This document shows positions 41,442-52,522 of a DNA stretch of 64,000 nucleotides, piece by piece. The notes beneath the pieces are model-generated. The model did not search any database, had not been told where the DNA came from, and was given only the letters and a program-made list of their open reading frames with translations. The stretch comes from Microstegium vimineum (lineage: Eukaryota > Streptophyta > Magnoliopsida > Poales > Poaceae), in contig CM039127.1 in assembly GCA_022036555.1 (NCBI GenBank), forward strand, positions 53,261,232-53,325,231, given 5' to 3'. Position numbers and translations under genes: made by a program. Each line of letters opens with the position of its first letter. Position 1 is the first letter of the stretch.

Positions 41442-42549
41442 TGTTGACACAAAAAGCGTCAGATCCGTGAACACCTTGGGCTATTACCCAAAGCTCGATG
41501 TCGAGGGTGTGCCAGTCGATTTGACCAATCAATCGACAAGGATGATAACTATGACAAACTGAACGAGACGACAGCGATGCGCCCGGACGTCAAGGCTCAG
41601 ATTGATCAGGGATAACTTAGAGCAGAGCTAGACGAGGCAAACAGCGATGCGCCCGGATTGCCAAAGCCTAGAGGTACTCCCACACGGAACTAACAAGGAC
41701 TTTGACGGAGATCAAGGTGATGCAGCCCGTCGAAAGCTTGAAGAACTCGTTGATAACTACAACTAATGCATAAGAAGGTAAATTGCGATAAAAGTAGGAT
41801 AAAAAGTAGAATTGGTTTGTTTTTTGGTTGATTGATATATATTCCATAGCCCTCGGGCTCATATTTATACTCCCGCATGGAGAGTTGTATAATAACACGA
41901 CACATATCTTTCCTAAAACAAACTCCTACTCTAAAGGAAACTGACTTGCGCAGTAGCCGGATAACAATATTTATTTCCTAAACAAACACACCTATTTTAA
42001 GGGAAAATAAACGACCCATGCAAGAGCCGGACTCAAACTACTATAATAATACTGGCACAAAACACCAGTTTCCTTATACTTCTTCTCGATGGAAACTCTC
42101 CATCGGCAGATTCCTTTAATCCGCACCTTCCTTCTTTGGACCATCGGTAACCTTCAGCTGCCCCCAAGCGCTAAGTTACGCTCATTGGCATTGGCAACAC
42201 TTTTCCCGATTGGTAGCATCCCCTCGTCGGCAATCGGCAATAAACCCTTGTCGGCAATCGGCAACTATTTTCCATCGGCAATCGGCAACGAGCCCTTATC
42301 GGCAATCGGCAACGAGTCCTTATCGGCAGCAAAGAGTCTTCATCGGCAGCAGCTCATCAGCAATCGGCAAGACCGCCAATTAACCCTTGTTGGCAAAGAC
42401 TATCCAGCTTCCATCGGCAACATAATCGGCCTTCTGTAGCACTCTCCCGTTGACCATATCAACTCATACTTTACCGATGCCGATGGGGAATAGTCACCAG
42501 CCAGTCAAGCCTCAGCCCATTTGACACGTGTCGAAAAACGGTGTCAACA
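41442..42549 (-). mobile_element. 5' LTR of the Tat element (right in this window)
   Basis: 1108 bp, pairing with 29246-30353. It contains the same TCGGCAATCGGCAA-rich tract at about 42222-42372. It is adjacent to the GGTAC target duplication. Confidence 0.93.
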
Positions 42550-42554
42550 GGTAC

Positions 42555-43007
42555 CATTGTGACTATTGTGAGAGGGATGGACACTTGGCTGAGTTCTGTT
42601 TTAGGAGGAAGAGAGATGATCGGAGGCAGGTTGAGTTGAACAACCGGGACATGTACCACCCACGGGTTGGGGTGCGTGAACCGGAAGTTCAGAGGCGCAC
42701 TTCTAGGCCTAGAGGTACAATGCCTCAAGGTGCTAGGCCTCAGGAGGCGAGACCACGCGGTGGTCGTGCCCGGCGGGGTACTGGTCGTGACCCATACGAC
42801 TATGGGTTTCGTGGCGGTGGCTTTACTCCACCCTTCTTTAGCGGACCACATTTTCCCTATCGTGGTGATCGCTATCCCTCCGTGGGGCAGGACATGTTTG
42901 GTTTTTCTCCTAATCCATTCCTTGGGCAAATGGGACAACACTGGTATCCTTCACAGTTTATTAACCCCAGTGTTGCACCATTTGCTCACCCTATGTCTTT
43001 TTATTGA
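42555..43007 (+). pseudogene. Sirevirus-type gag, 3' part
   Basis: The continuation of the interrupted Copia gag. It opens within a second CCHC knuckle (HCDYCERDGHLAEFC), then an Arg/Gly/Pro-rich tail and an aromatic-rich end, stopping at TGA 43005-43007. Two zinc knuckles and a long C-terminal extension fit Sirevirus gag. It is separated from its N-terminal part by the Tat element. Confidence 0.85.
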
Positions 43008-43012
43008 TGTAG

Positions 43013-46000
43013 GAAGGAGGACTGGAGGAGACTTGGCTTGTGGATTCCGGATGTTCACGCCATATGACCGGAAGTGCCAAGTGGTTCTCCAGCCTCGACC
43101 CCGTGCGCCACACTAAGTACATCACTTTCGGGGACAAGAGAAAAGGTAAGGTTGTCTCCTGGGGGTACATCCGAGTCAATTCGTCTTTTGTCCTCAAGGA
43201 TGTTGCTTTGGTTGCGAATTTGCATTTTAACCTTCTATCGGTTTCGCAACTCCTTGAAGACGGTTTTGAAGTGAGCTTTAAGCCCAACTTGTCTCAGATT
43301 TTGGACTCTCGTGGTGATCTTGTTTGCCGGATTTTACCCTTCGGGAAGGTTTTTTGTGCAGATTTTTTTATCTCTTCCGGACCTTCTCGTTGTCTTCTTG
43401 CAGGTTCTTCCTCCGAGCTTTGGAAGTGGCATAGGAGATTGGGACGTTTGAGTTTTGACTTGCTTGCAAGGCTTAGCTCAATGGATCTTATCCAAGGATT
43501 GCCAAAGCTAAAGTTCGAGAAAGATTTGGTTTGCCATCCTTGCAGACATGGCAAGATGGTTGCTGCTTCCCATCCTTCCGTAACTCAAATTATGACCTCA
43601 CAACCCGGCAAGCTCTTACACATGGACACAGTTGGTCCAGCTCGGGTTAGGTCGGAGGGAGGGAAGTGGTATGTGGTTGTAGTCGTTGATGACTACTTGA
43701 GATACTCTTGGGTGTTCTTTTTGGAGAGTAAGGATGAGGCTTTTATGCATGTGCATGATCTGATTTTGAGATTGCAAAATGAGCTACCTAAGCATGCCAT
43801 GAGAGCTATTCGCAGTGACAATGGCACAGAATTTAAGAATGCTCAATTTGCATCTCTTTGCTCTTCTTTGGGTTTGGATCACCAATTTTCTTCTCCTTAC
43901 ACTCCCCAGCAGAATGGTGTTGTTGAGCGCAAGAATCGGACCCTTGTTGAGATGGCTAGGACGATGCTCGATGAGCATAGGACTCCTAGGAGGTATTGGG
44001 CCGAAGCGATTAATTCTGCTTGTTATGTTTCCAATCGCATTTTTCTTCGAGCTTTCAAGAAGAAGACTTCTTATGAGTTGAGATTTGGGAGACCATCCAA
44101 GGTAAGTCACCTACGGGTGTTTGGGTGCAAGTGTTTCATCCTCAAAAAGGGTGGTAAGTTGGATAAATTTGAATCACGGTCTTCTGATGGTATATTTCTT
44201 GGTTATTCTACTCACTCTCGTGCTTATCGTGCTCTTAACCTTGAAACTAACCGAGTGATGGAGACTTGTGAGATTACTTTCGATGAGACCATGCCTTGTA
44301 GTTCCACTGTTTTTGAGCTTGCAGGTGATGATGAGGTGAACACTAGCATCTTTATGGAGGAGGAGCAGGACGATGCCGATTGGGGTGATCCCGAGCTGAC
44401 TCCACCGGTTGCCCCTGTCGACCCTGCGACGTCCACTTCGGCTCACGACCCCGACCCCTCTACTTCTTCGACTTGGGGACCGTTCGAGCAGCTTCCTCAG
44501 TCCGTGCCCGTCGCACCTGAGGGAGCTCTAGCTGCTGTCGAGGGGGAGGAGACTTCTTCACGTGAGGCGCCGCTACACATTCAGCATCGCCACCCTCCTC
44601 AGACTATGATCGGCGACATCAACGAGCGTACCACACGCTCCAGGTCATATCGTATCTCTTATTTTGCTCATTCGGCTTTTGTCGCGTCTTTTGAGCCCCA
44701 AGATGTTGGACACGCATTGATGGATCCGGATTGGGTTAATGCCATGCATGAGGAGTTAGAAAACTTTGAGCGAAACCGCGTTTGGGTCTTAGTTCCTCCA
44801 CCACCTAGTTGCCATCCCATAGGTACCAAATGGGTTTTAAAAAACAAACAAAGTGAGGACGGGGTGGTACTGCGTAACAAGGCTAGGTTGGTAGCGCAGG
44901 GCTTTTGTCAAAAGGAGGGAATACACTATGAGGAAACCTTTGCTCCCGTAGCTCGTTTAGAAGCCATTAGAATCCTTCTAGCTTTTGCGGCTTCTAAGGG
45001 TTTTAAGCTTTTTCAAATGGACGTTAAAAGTGCTTTCTTAAACGGCTACATAGAGGAGGAAGTGTATATTAGACAACCTCCCGGTTTTGAAAATCCCAAG
45101 TTTCCAAACTATGTTTTTAAACTTCACAAAGCTTTGTATGGTTTGAAACAAGCCCCTAGAGCATGGTATGATAGGTTGAAAACGTTTTTGCTTGCTAAGG
45201 GTTTTAAAATGGGATCGGTAGATAAGACGTTGTTTCTCCTCAAGCAAGGCAAAGACACTCTCCTTGTTCAAATATACGTGGATGATATCATCTTTGGTGG
45301 TTCTTCTCATGCCCTTGTTGCCAAGTTTGCAGATCTTATGAGCAGGAAATTTGAGATGAGCATGATGGGAGAGTTGACTTTCTTTCTCGGGTTGCAAATC
45401 AAGCAAACCCGGGAAGGGACGTTTGTGCACCAAGGCAAGTACACGAAGGACATCTTGAAGAAGTTTGATATGGGTGAGGCAAAGCCCCTCTCGATGCCCA
45501 TGTCGACTACAACTGCCTTGGATGCGGACGAGGAAGGAGAAGCGGTGGATCAGACGGAGTACCGAAGCATGATCGGGTCGCTCTTGTACCTGACAGCGAC
45601 TCGGCCGGACATTCAGTTCGCCGTCTGCTTGTGTGCACGCTTTCAGGCATCCCCACGAACTTCGCACAAGCAGGCGGTGAAACGCATCATGAGGTATTTG
45701 CGCTTCACTCCCGAATTTGGTCTTTGGTTTTCCGCATCCTCCTCTCTTGTGCTTTGTGGTTATTCTGATGGCGACTTTGCCGGTTGCCGTCTTGATCGGA
45801 AGTCTACTTCCGGGACTTGCCAGTTTCTCGGATCTTCTCTAGTGTCTTGGTCTTCTCGCAAACAGTCTAGCGTGGCACAGTCGACGTGCGAAGCTGAGTA
45901 CGTTGCCGCGGCTAGCTGTTGTTCGCAGTTGCTTTGGATGATTGCGACTTTGAAGGATTTTGGTCTTGAGCTTACTAAAGTGCCTCTTCTTTGCGATAGC

Positions 46001-46219
46001 ACGAGTGCCATTAGTGTAGCCAAAAATCCCGTGCTTCACTCTAAGACCAAGCACATTGATGTTTGCTTTCACTTCTTGAGAGATCACTATGAGAAGGGCG
46101 GCATTGACCTCCGGCATGTCGATACCCAAAACCAGCTTGCGGATATTCTCACAAAACCTTTGGATCAAGCTGCGTTTTCTCGCCTTCGGGGCGAGTTGGG
46201 TGTTTGCTTCCCTTTTTAG
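43013..46219 (+). CDS. Sirevirus-type Copia pol: protease, integrase, reverse transcriptase, RNase H
   Basis: Open from just after a TAG at 43010-43012; the first ATG is 43040 (1059 codons). The frame differs from gag. Protease DSGCSRHMTG (residues 2-11); GAG-pre-integrase WHRRLGRLS (about 130); integrase core with HMDTVGPAR (about 195), RSDNGTEFK (about 260) and NGVVERKNRT (about 293); an acidic linker at 430-530; reverse transcriptase ARLVAQGFCQKEGIHYEETF and catalytic YVDDIIFG (about 745); RNase H SDGDFAG (about 908) to ADILTKPL (about 1033). No stop or frameshift is visible. The element is nevertheless defective because gag is split and carries nonsense codons. Confidence 0.95.
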   Translation, partial: EGGLEETWLVDSGCSRHMTGSAKWFSSLDPVRHTKYITFGDKRKGKVVSWGYIRVNSSFVLKDVALVANLHFNLLSVSQLLEDGFEVSFKPNLSQILDSRGDLVCRILPFGKVFCADFFISSGPSRCLLAGSSSELWKWHRRLGRLSFDLLARLSSMDLIQGLPKLKFEKDLVCHPCRHGKMVAASHPSVTQIMTSQPGKLLHMDTVGPARVRSEGGKWYVVVVVDDYLRYSWVFFLESKDEAFMHVHDLILRLQNELPKHAMRAIRSDNGTEFKNAQFASLCSSLGLDHQFSSPYTPQQNGVVERKNRTLVEMARTMLDEHRTPRRYWAEAINSACYVSNRIFLRAFKKKTSYELRFGRPSKVSHLRVFGCKCFILKKGGKLDKFESRSSDGIFLGYSTHSRAYRALNLETNRVMETCEITFDETMPCSSTVFELAGDDEVNTSIFMEEEQDDADWGDPELTPPVAPVDPATSTSAHDPDPSTSSTWGPFEQLPQSVPVAPEGALAAVEGEETSSREAPLHIQHRHPPQTMIGDINERTTRSRSYRISYFAHSAFVASFEPQDVGHALMDPDWVNAMHEELENFERNRVWVLVPPPPSCHPIGTKWVLKNKQSEDGVVLRNKARLVAQGFCQKEGIHYEETFAPVARLEAIRILLAFAASKGFKLFQMDVKSAFLNGYIEEEVYIRQPPGFENPKFPNYVFKLHKALYGLKQAPRAWYDRLKTFLLAKGFKMGSVDKTLFLLKQGKDTLLVQIYVDDIIFGGSSHALVAKFADLMSRKFEMSMMGELTFFLGLQIKQTREGTFVHQGKYTKDILKKFDMGEAKPLSMPMSTTTALDADEEGEAVDQTEYRSMIGSLLYLTATRPDIQFAVCLCARFQASPRTSHKQAVKRIMRYLRFTPEFGLWFSASSSLVLCGYSDGDFAGCRLDRKSTSGTCQFLGSSLVSWSSRKQSSVAQSTCEAEYVAAASCCSQLLWMIATLKDFGLELTKVPLLCDSTSAISVAKNPVLHSKTKHIDVCFHFLRDHYEKGGIDLRHVDTQNQLADILTKPLDQAAFSRLRGELGVCFPF

Positions 46220-47258
46220 TTGAGGGAAGCTCTTTGTGTATCATAGTTCTTTTTGGTTCTTATTTGTCTTTTCTTTTACCTTCTTTCCTTTTGTGTCTTT
46301 TTAAGCTTTTAATTGGTGTCATTGCATTTTTGTATCTCATTTGCATTTGTAACATAGTTCATTTTTTAGCTTCATACTTATAGCCAATATAATGAATCTA
46401 TGCTCTGTTTGAGGCGCTTTATGTGTCTATGGTGTTGCCTAACTTAGACTCTTTGAACTCTTGATATGCAATAGAGCTAAGTTAGAAAAGCTTTAAAACT
46501 GTTTTTAATTCCCCATGTCACCTCTGAAATGGCACTAGCATGTGTAGGTTTTTGAAGATCTTTCTTGGCTGTCTTGTATATAGCTTGTAACTATGGCTCT
46601 TCACTGTTTCATTCACTTTCATTGAGTACCATGATTAAAATTGATCTAAAATGAAATTGCTCTCTGTTTTGTGATTTGGAAAGATCGAGTTGGGTCTGCA
46701 TTGTGAGCTCTTCACCGTGTGTTCGAGACTGCTACCCATATAGGTGGAACTTGAGCGGTGTCGTGTATGACCAAAACCGTGTGTGTCAAGCTCTTTGGCT
46801 TCGCCCGGTTGGTAAGCAGTGGCATCACTTTGCTTACAACCACTCGCATACAACTTAAATGTGCCTAAAACTGAATTTTGGCTGCGAAACTCTGAAACTT
46901 GAAAAATTATTCAGTTGGGTCATTGGTTTATTGTATGAACTTTGCTAGGGATAGTTTTACTTGCTATACATGAGATTACTTTGAGATAGATCCTATCTTG
47001 CTTGCCATGTTTAGTTGTTTCTAGGAGGTGATACCCATTCCTTGCTCACACATGTAATCTTCTCTTTTTTGGCTTCTAAAGTGATCTTAAGCTCAACCTG
47101 AGTCTTTGTTGGGCACGTAGAACTTTTCCTATTCTCACAGGATCACATCACTTATAGCATTTTTTCATTGTCTTAGCTCTATGTATGAAGCTTGTTGCAC
47201 TCATTTTGCATATCATGGCATTTATGGCCGGTTCTTGAGTTTTGAGCTTTGATGAGAT
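46220..47258 (+). other. Non-coding 3' region of the Copia element
   Basis: About 1 kb of T-rich sequence between pol and the polypurine tracts. No envelope-like frame of appreciable length is present. A long untranslated stretch here is usual for Sireviruses that lack an env-like gene. Confidence 0.7.
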
Positions 47259-47669
47259 TCATGTGTCAACAAGGGGGAGAGTTGTGCATTTCACTCCATC
47301 TACACTTAAGGGGGAGAGGAAGAAAGCTTGGGGGAGAGATATGTGATCAAGGGGGAGAAAATGTGCACTTTGTGAAATTCTTGTTTCTTTGGTTCTTTTC
47401 ATCCTTCTTGGTACCTTGAGTGTGCTTTTGCTCAGGGGGAGTTTTGCTAGATGTGTTGAGCCTTTGCCTCTTCTTGAGGGTTAGCTTTATTTTGCTTGGT
47501 TGCGTCGAGCCGTTGCCCATGTCTTTGGGAACCAAGTTTTGGATGCGATTTGCTTCTCTCAAGTGACCCCGTTTTGGCTTTCTTAGCTTTTGGTCATTTG
47601 GAGAGCTTTACCTTGCGGCTCAAATCTGAAATGCACTTGTGTTGACAATGCACTCATCAAGGGGGAGAT
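47259..47669 (+). other. Array of polypurine tracts upstream of the Copia 3' LTR
   Basis: Six AAGGGGGAGA-like runs at about 47270, 47308, 47330, 47349, 47434 and 47658, the last directly abutting the 3' LTR. Multiple polypurine tracts before the 3' LTR are a known hallmark of the Sirevirus genus. Confidence 0.88.
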
Positions 47670-49541
47670 TGCGAACACATGGTTGATATGTGCTCATGAT
47701 GTTCAGTTTGGTGATGCGTGATTGATCAACACTTGGGTATTTCAGTTTGAGCGTTTATCACTAACTTTTGCGAAAGCATGTGTGTGCCTGTCTATCAGCT
47801 TGTGGTGTGCAGGTGCTAGGCCGAAGACAGTGGTCAATGGTGTGGAGAAGGTCGAGTAGAGGCTTGCCGTACCGATGGACTGAGAGCGGTGAAGGGGGGA
47901 AGCGGGGCTCAGACCGAGGGACCATGGGCGCCGGCGGACTAGCTATGGTGGCTGGTACTTGGCACCGGCGAGCGCGAGAAGACATGGAGGTAGACCGAGT
48001 TGACCGAGTCAAGACGGCGGACGAACGGGTCGAGCGGGAGGCTCACGGGACTCGGAGTCTGACCGGGCGAGGACAAGGTGGCTCGAGTCGAGCGGTTTGG
48101 TGGTTTGGGCTGCAAAACCACCGGTGGACGGTTTCCGAGTTTGTGCCTCAAAACTCGGGGTTCGGTAGTTGAGCCGAAAGCTACCGGTGGCAGGTTTCGC
48201 GGGTTTGGGCCTCAAAACCCGAGCGGAGGTTCCGAGGATGGAACGGGGCGGCACGTGGTGGAATCACGAAGGTTGCGTTGAGCCGAAGCAAATTCGTGAA
48301 GGAAGCGGGGCCGTCCGATCGACTGAAAAAGAATTGTACCATAATGCCTCTCGGGCTAGGTGGTTCGCTCTAAAATATATAGGGACAAAATAGAAATTTG
48401 TGGTAGACTCTAAATAATAGAGGGACACCCCTAGAGCTCTCTCTCGGCTCCCTTGTCACTTCCCCCTTCTCCATCCCGTCATTTTCGCTTCTCCTTTTTA
48501 GCCTAGGTTTTCTTCTCTAGAGTTCATGTGAATCTGAAAAATTTGGAGAGTGTACTTGGTGAGATTTGGAGTGGGAATGGAGGCCCGAATCTTCCTCGTG
48601 ACCTCTGTGAGTTTTATCCTCAAGCTGTGAGTTTCGTTGTCTCTGTTCGTTGTTTATTTCCATTTTCTGTGGTTGGCTTCGATCTGTGTATCCGGAGTTA
48701 TGGTCAATCCTAGGCGATGATATCTGAGGAATAGCCTTGAGCTAGATCGTATTGCTTGTGTGCAAAGTCTGGGATCGGTTTCTGGAGTCTTGGTCGAGAT
48801 CCCCCTGTTTTTTTGGTAGCGCTTCCCTAAGCTCTGTGTCTGTTCGTCAGGTGACTGTTCGTGGTCTTTCCAGTAGTGCAGTTGTGCTCAGCTTGCTGTC
48901 ATCGATCTAGCACCGAGCAGTGCCAGGTGTGCTCTCTGGAGTAGGTGTGTTCCTTTGTTGAATTTGCCCGATCCAGCTGTTAGTTCAAGTAGCACTTTCA
49001 GACAGGTTCTGTCCAGCAGCGAATGCGTTCCTGGTAGTGTTCTTGAACTGTCCTTTCAGGTACTAGTAGTATTGGTATGTGTTACTAGTTCTTGTAGGCA
49101 GTGGATAGTCATGAAGTCCAACAGCAAGTAGCTTGAACGTGCTTTGTTTTTTTTTCGTGGTGTCACTTTCAAGCTACAGGATGCAATCATTACTTGCAAT
49201 TCATTTATTTCAAAACTAGTGCAAAACTAGTGCACGTAATTGATTTAGGAATCCAACAGTGGTTCATTCAGTTAACCTCTCTGCTCCAGTGCTACAGTCA
49301 CGCAGCGGCAGTGTCTGGAATTTCCAGTGTAGCCCGTGGAATTTCCTGTCTTGTGATCTGGGTTCTTCGTGGTGTCCCGCTGTGTTCCTAGGGAACATCC
49401 ACCCGTTCATTTGGGTCGTGGACATCACGTCGCTGCTTCGTAGTTCTTGTATGTGACATTGGGACAGTGGTCAAATTATTTTGTGAGAAATTGTGAGAAA
49501 TTTTTAGCTTCCATTCACCCCTCCTCTAACCGCCGTTCTCG
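47670..49541 (+). mobile_element. 3' LTR of the Sirevirus-type Copia element
   Basis: Starts TGCGAACACATGG directly after the last polypurine tract and is collinear with the 5' LTR except for segments missing from the latter. The end is uncertain: the 5' LTR ends TTCTCGGTCCTTCA, but here TTCTCG is followed by GTAAC, which resembles the CTAAC before the 5' LTR and may be the target duplication. Confidence 0.8.
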
Positions 49542-49552
49542 GTAACAAACAA

Positions 49553-49920
49553 CCAATGGCTTGATCCCTTTGGCTTAGCTTACTGGAAAACATATGTTTC
49601 CGCAGAGCCAGGCTTGGCTAATATGCTTGCCATACTTCTGACCCACCGGTCCGCACAGTACTGCTTCACCTCATGCCGTCTTGCCTTACCACTGGAAACT
49701 AGCTAGCTCGACATATGTTTCTAGACATATGTTGCCGCCCACGCACGCACCCGACCCGACCGACCTGATGTTGGGCTTCTTCTTCCTATTTCGGCATGGC
49801 CAGGAGCGATGGATCGGAGGTGCTTGCCATGCAGTGAGGGGCAGAGCCGCAGAGGAGCATGATCGATGGTAGCAGCGGCGGTTTTGGCATGCGTGCTCAC
49901 CACATATTCAACGAAATGCC
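49553..49920. other. Intergenic stretch right of the retrotransposon nest
   Basis: Sequence continuing from the nest's target site. No gene or repeat recognised. Confidence 0.4.
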
Positions 49921-49923
49921 TTA

Positions 49924-50375
49924 GGCCTTGTTCGCTTTCTCCGGAATAATCGATTCTGGTCAGAATTATTCCGATCTTTATATAAACTACGTATGCATTC
50001 CTAGCCGGATTATATATATATAGTAGAAAACACCTCAACGCCGGCCGGCGGTATGCAATAATTTCTACAGTGGTTTTGGTTATATCACGCGTCTGTAGAA
50101 ATAAAACGGTTACGAACCGCCACTAGAAATCGATTTCTACAGACGGTATGTTTAAGAGGACCGCCTGAAGAAATACTTGATTTCTACAGCCCGTTCGTTA
50201 AGAAAATCGCATGTAGAAATCGATTTGTACACGTGGTTCTTAAAAAACCGCTAGTAGAAATGACCCATTTTTACTGCCCCCAGCACAGGTGGTTCGAAAA
50301 AATGCCTGTACAAATACGTTTCGAACCGCGTGTATACTATCGTTTTGTAGTGATCCGAGATAACCAAACATGGCC
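49924..50375. mobile_element. Tourist/PIF-Harbinger-type MITE with a nested CACTA end
   Basis: Starts GGCCTTGTTCGCTTTCTCCGG and ends so that its reverse complement reads GGCCATGTTTGGTTATCTCGG, an imperfect inverted repeat of about 24 bp. It is flanked by TTA (49921-49923 and 50376-50378), the PIF/Harbinger target duplication. Inside, a segment ending CGTTTTGTAGTG (TAGTG at 50348-50352) and full of TTTCTACAG/TGTAGAAAT subterminal-like repeats is a CACTA end; its partner end is not found. Confidence 0.75.
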
Positions 50376-50579
50376 TTAATGTAGTAAACTTACCGGTACA
50401 AAGGTATACCCTAAACCCGGCTGTGATTGTCTCTGTCGCAACAAGCTAATATAGAAATTCGATCCTGCTTGATTCTAATCTATGCATGCTAGCTGTGGTT
50501 TGGTTCATTAACATCAGTTATCAAGCTGGTCTGGTACCCATACTTTTACCACACACTGCATATATACCATGATGGTTCG

Positions 50580-50800
50580 GTACGTATTTTGCCTCAACGT
50601 ACGTACATCAGTTATCAAGCTGTGTCGCATGCCATATCTATCTATCGTCACACGGCATACACATGTATCCTAGCATGATGCACGTGCTTCTTGTGGAGAG
50701 ACAGAGTGAAGGGGGTTGAGAGACGTTTATATTATTGTAGTGTCGTGCACGACCTGTCCAAAAGTCTCCCAACAAAGGACAACGTACGTATAGGGGACGA
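50580..50800 (+). repeat. Upstream segment repeated at the window end
   Basis: Shares ordered words with 63790-64000: GCATGCCAT..CTAT, TAGCATGATGC, CTTGTGG, GACCTGTCCAAA and AAAGGACAACGTAC. It is consistent with the 5' flank of one tandem terpene synthase unit, with the next unit beginning at the right edge of the window. Confidence 0.65.
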
Positions 50801-52431
50801 CGGTCCCCTCTACCCCGATCTACTATCTATATTATACATGTTTGTATGCAAATTACACAAGTACAAAATAAAACCGCTTAATTACACGTCAAAAAGTCAT
50901 TAAACCTTGTAATCGCTAAACAGAATGTGACTGACCAGTGACCACCAAGCTAGTGTTTATTTAGCATCTATGGAAACACAAGCGGTAGCATAATGTCCGC
51001 CTAGCTCTCTCCGGAGTAAGTAGGCCACTGCCTTCTCTGGGACTTTTTATTGCTTTCCTTTAATCAAAATTGAATTGAAAAAGAAAGAGACTGAAAAACA
51101 CTGGACATACATACTGCTTAGCGCATATTTGGATGCATTCACATTCACATCCATTGAAACGGTAATTAGTTAACTTTCCATCATAATCCACACCTCAATA
51201 CATGTAGACTAATATAGATACAAGTGTATACCAACAAGATCTCACTGTTTCTTATAGTACAGTTTTTTTACTGTACATGTATTCATCTATATTTATACCT
51301 AATAATAAAGAGGTAATTTTTTCACATATTTTTGGTATGATATTTCCTAACTAACTCCGTGAATGATGATGTCTCTATTCGTTTGTCTATTACAACCCTA
51401 CTATTTTTATGTATATAGGGATTGGACACAATTACAGTTTTGATTCTATTCTAATTCAGATGGAATACCTTCGAATAAGATGAATTGGAATTTTAATCCT
51501 AATCCAAATCCAAATAGCAAAAGGTAATGGCAGTGATCTACTTTCAAATATATATATATATATATATCCATGTTCATACAAGTTTGAATAGCTCTTATCT
51601 ACCATGATACGATTTCTAGTCCGACATGGCTTATGATGGAATATCTCCGAATTGGGATTCTAATCCTAACCCAAATCCAAATAGTAAAAGACAAGAGCAC
51701 AACTAATCTATTTTTAATTCAATATAGTGCTCATACAAGTTTGAATAGTTTTAGTCTAGCATAATATAAAGTTTTATTTCAAAACCTGCTGAGAGTCATG
51801 TATGTGATCTAGGCTCAGAAACAACCAGCTTTCTGAATTTTATTCTAACATGACTCATCTGGCCAATTCTTTAAAAAATAGTTTTCCAATATAAATCAAT
51901 AGTAATATAAAAACAATAACGCATATTATATAGAAAAAATATAAAAAGGTAGTAATAAATTGCATCACGAACTCCTCTGATTCGAGACTCTAAAAAGACC
52001 ATGTATTTAGCTTAGAAAATAGTAATAAAATGAGTTGAGTTGATAAAAATCATGTCTACATTTTAAGTAAGGTTTAGTTTTTTTTCTTCCGTTTTAACGT
52101 ACGGACACATTTAATTTGCTAGTTGTACTTAAATGCTATTTGCACCAACGACTTGCTACGTGCACTGTCGGCATGTTCATCATTTGCAACATCATGTGAT
52201 TCATCAATTCCACGAGTTTGTTCGGAAATGGAGACCAGCTGGCCTGTACAATGGAATAGGATTGATGCTGTTTGGTTCCAGCATTTTTTTGAAGTGATCT
52301 GATCACGCTGTTAACTGATAGCGCAACTTTCCCTTTAATTTGTTTCTATGCTGACGGGATCTGATAGCACCGTGGTATCTGATCCCAAGCTTCAGTAAAT
52401 CGATTGCTCCAGATTTTGGCAGTAAACAACT

Positions 52432-52522
52432 GCGACCATCTCGTGTTGTGAACCAAACAAGAACTGTAAATGCTTAGTGCGACCATCTCGTGTTGTGAAC
52501 CAAACAAGAACTGTAAATGCTT
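52432..52522. repeat. Tandem duplication, period 47 bp
   Basis: Two near-identical copies beginning GCGACCATCTCGTG at 52432 and 52479. Confidence 0.9.

Larger units (their letters stand above)
29246..42549 (-). mobile_element. Tat-lineage Ty3/Gypsy element, 13.3 kb, TSD GGTAC
   Basis: Bounded by TGTTGACAC and GGTGTCAACA with the perfect 5-bp target duplication GGTAC (29241-29245 and 42550-42554). LTRs are 29246-30353 and 41442-42549, each 1108 bp, with about nine differences by eye, so insertion was recent. Coding is on the minus strand in the order gag, protease, reverse transcriptase, RNase H, second RNase H, integrase. The extra archaeal-type RNase H, the size and an opposite-strand gene near the 3' LTR all point to the Tat lineage (Grande/Ogre-like). 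It is inserted in the Copia gag. Confidence 0.95.

Noticed and set aside
46220..47258. Envelope-like gene downstream of Copia pol
   Set aside because: Some Sireviruses have one, but no frame of useful length exists here.
47768..48393. Overlapping Arg/Gly-rich frames in the Copia LTRs (also 26071-26627)
   Set aside because: Present in both LTRs, in several frames, with no family resemblance; not genes.
25898..49546. A perfect 5-bp target duplication for the outer Copia element
   Set aside because: CTAAC on the left against GTAAC on the right; the 3' LTR end also differs from the 5' LTR, so I treat the duplication as imperfect.
50691..50903. 70-codon frame upstream of the terpene synthase
   Set aside because: No motif, and the related segment at 63.9 kb does not preserve the frame.
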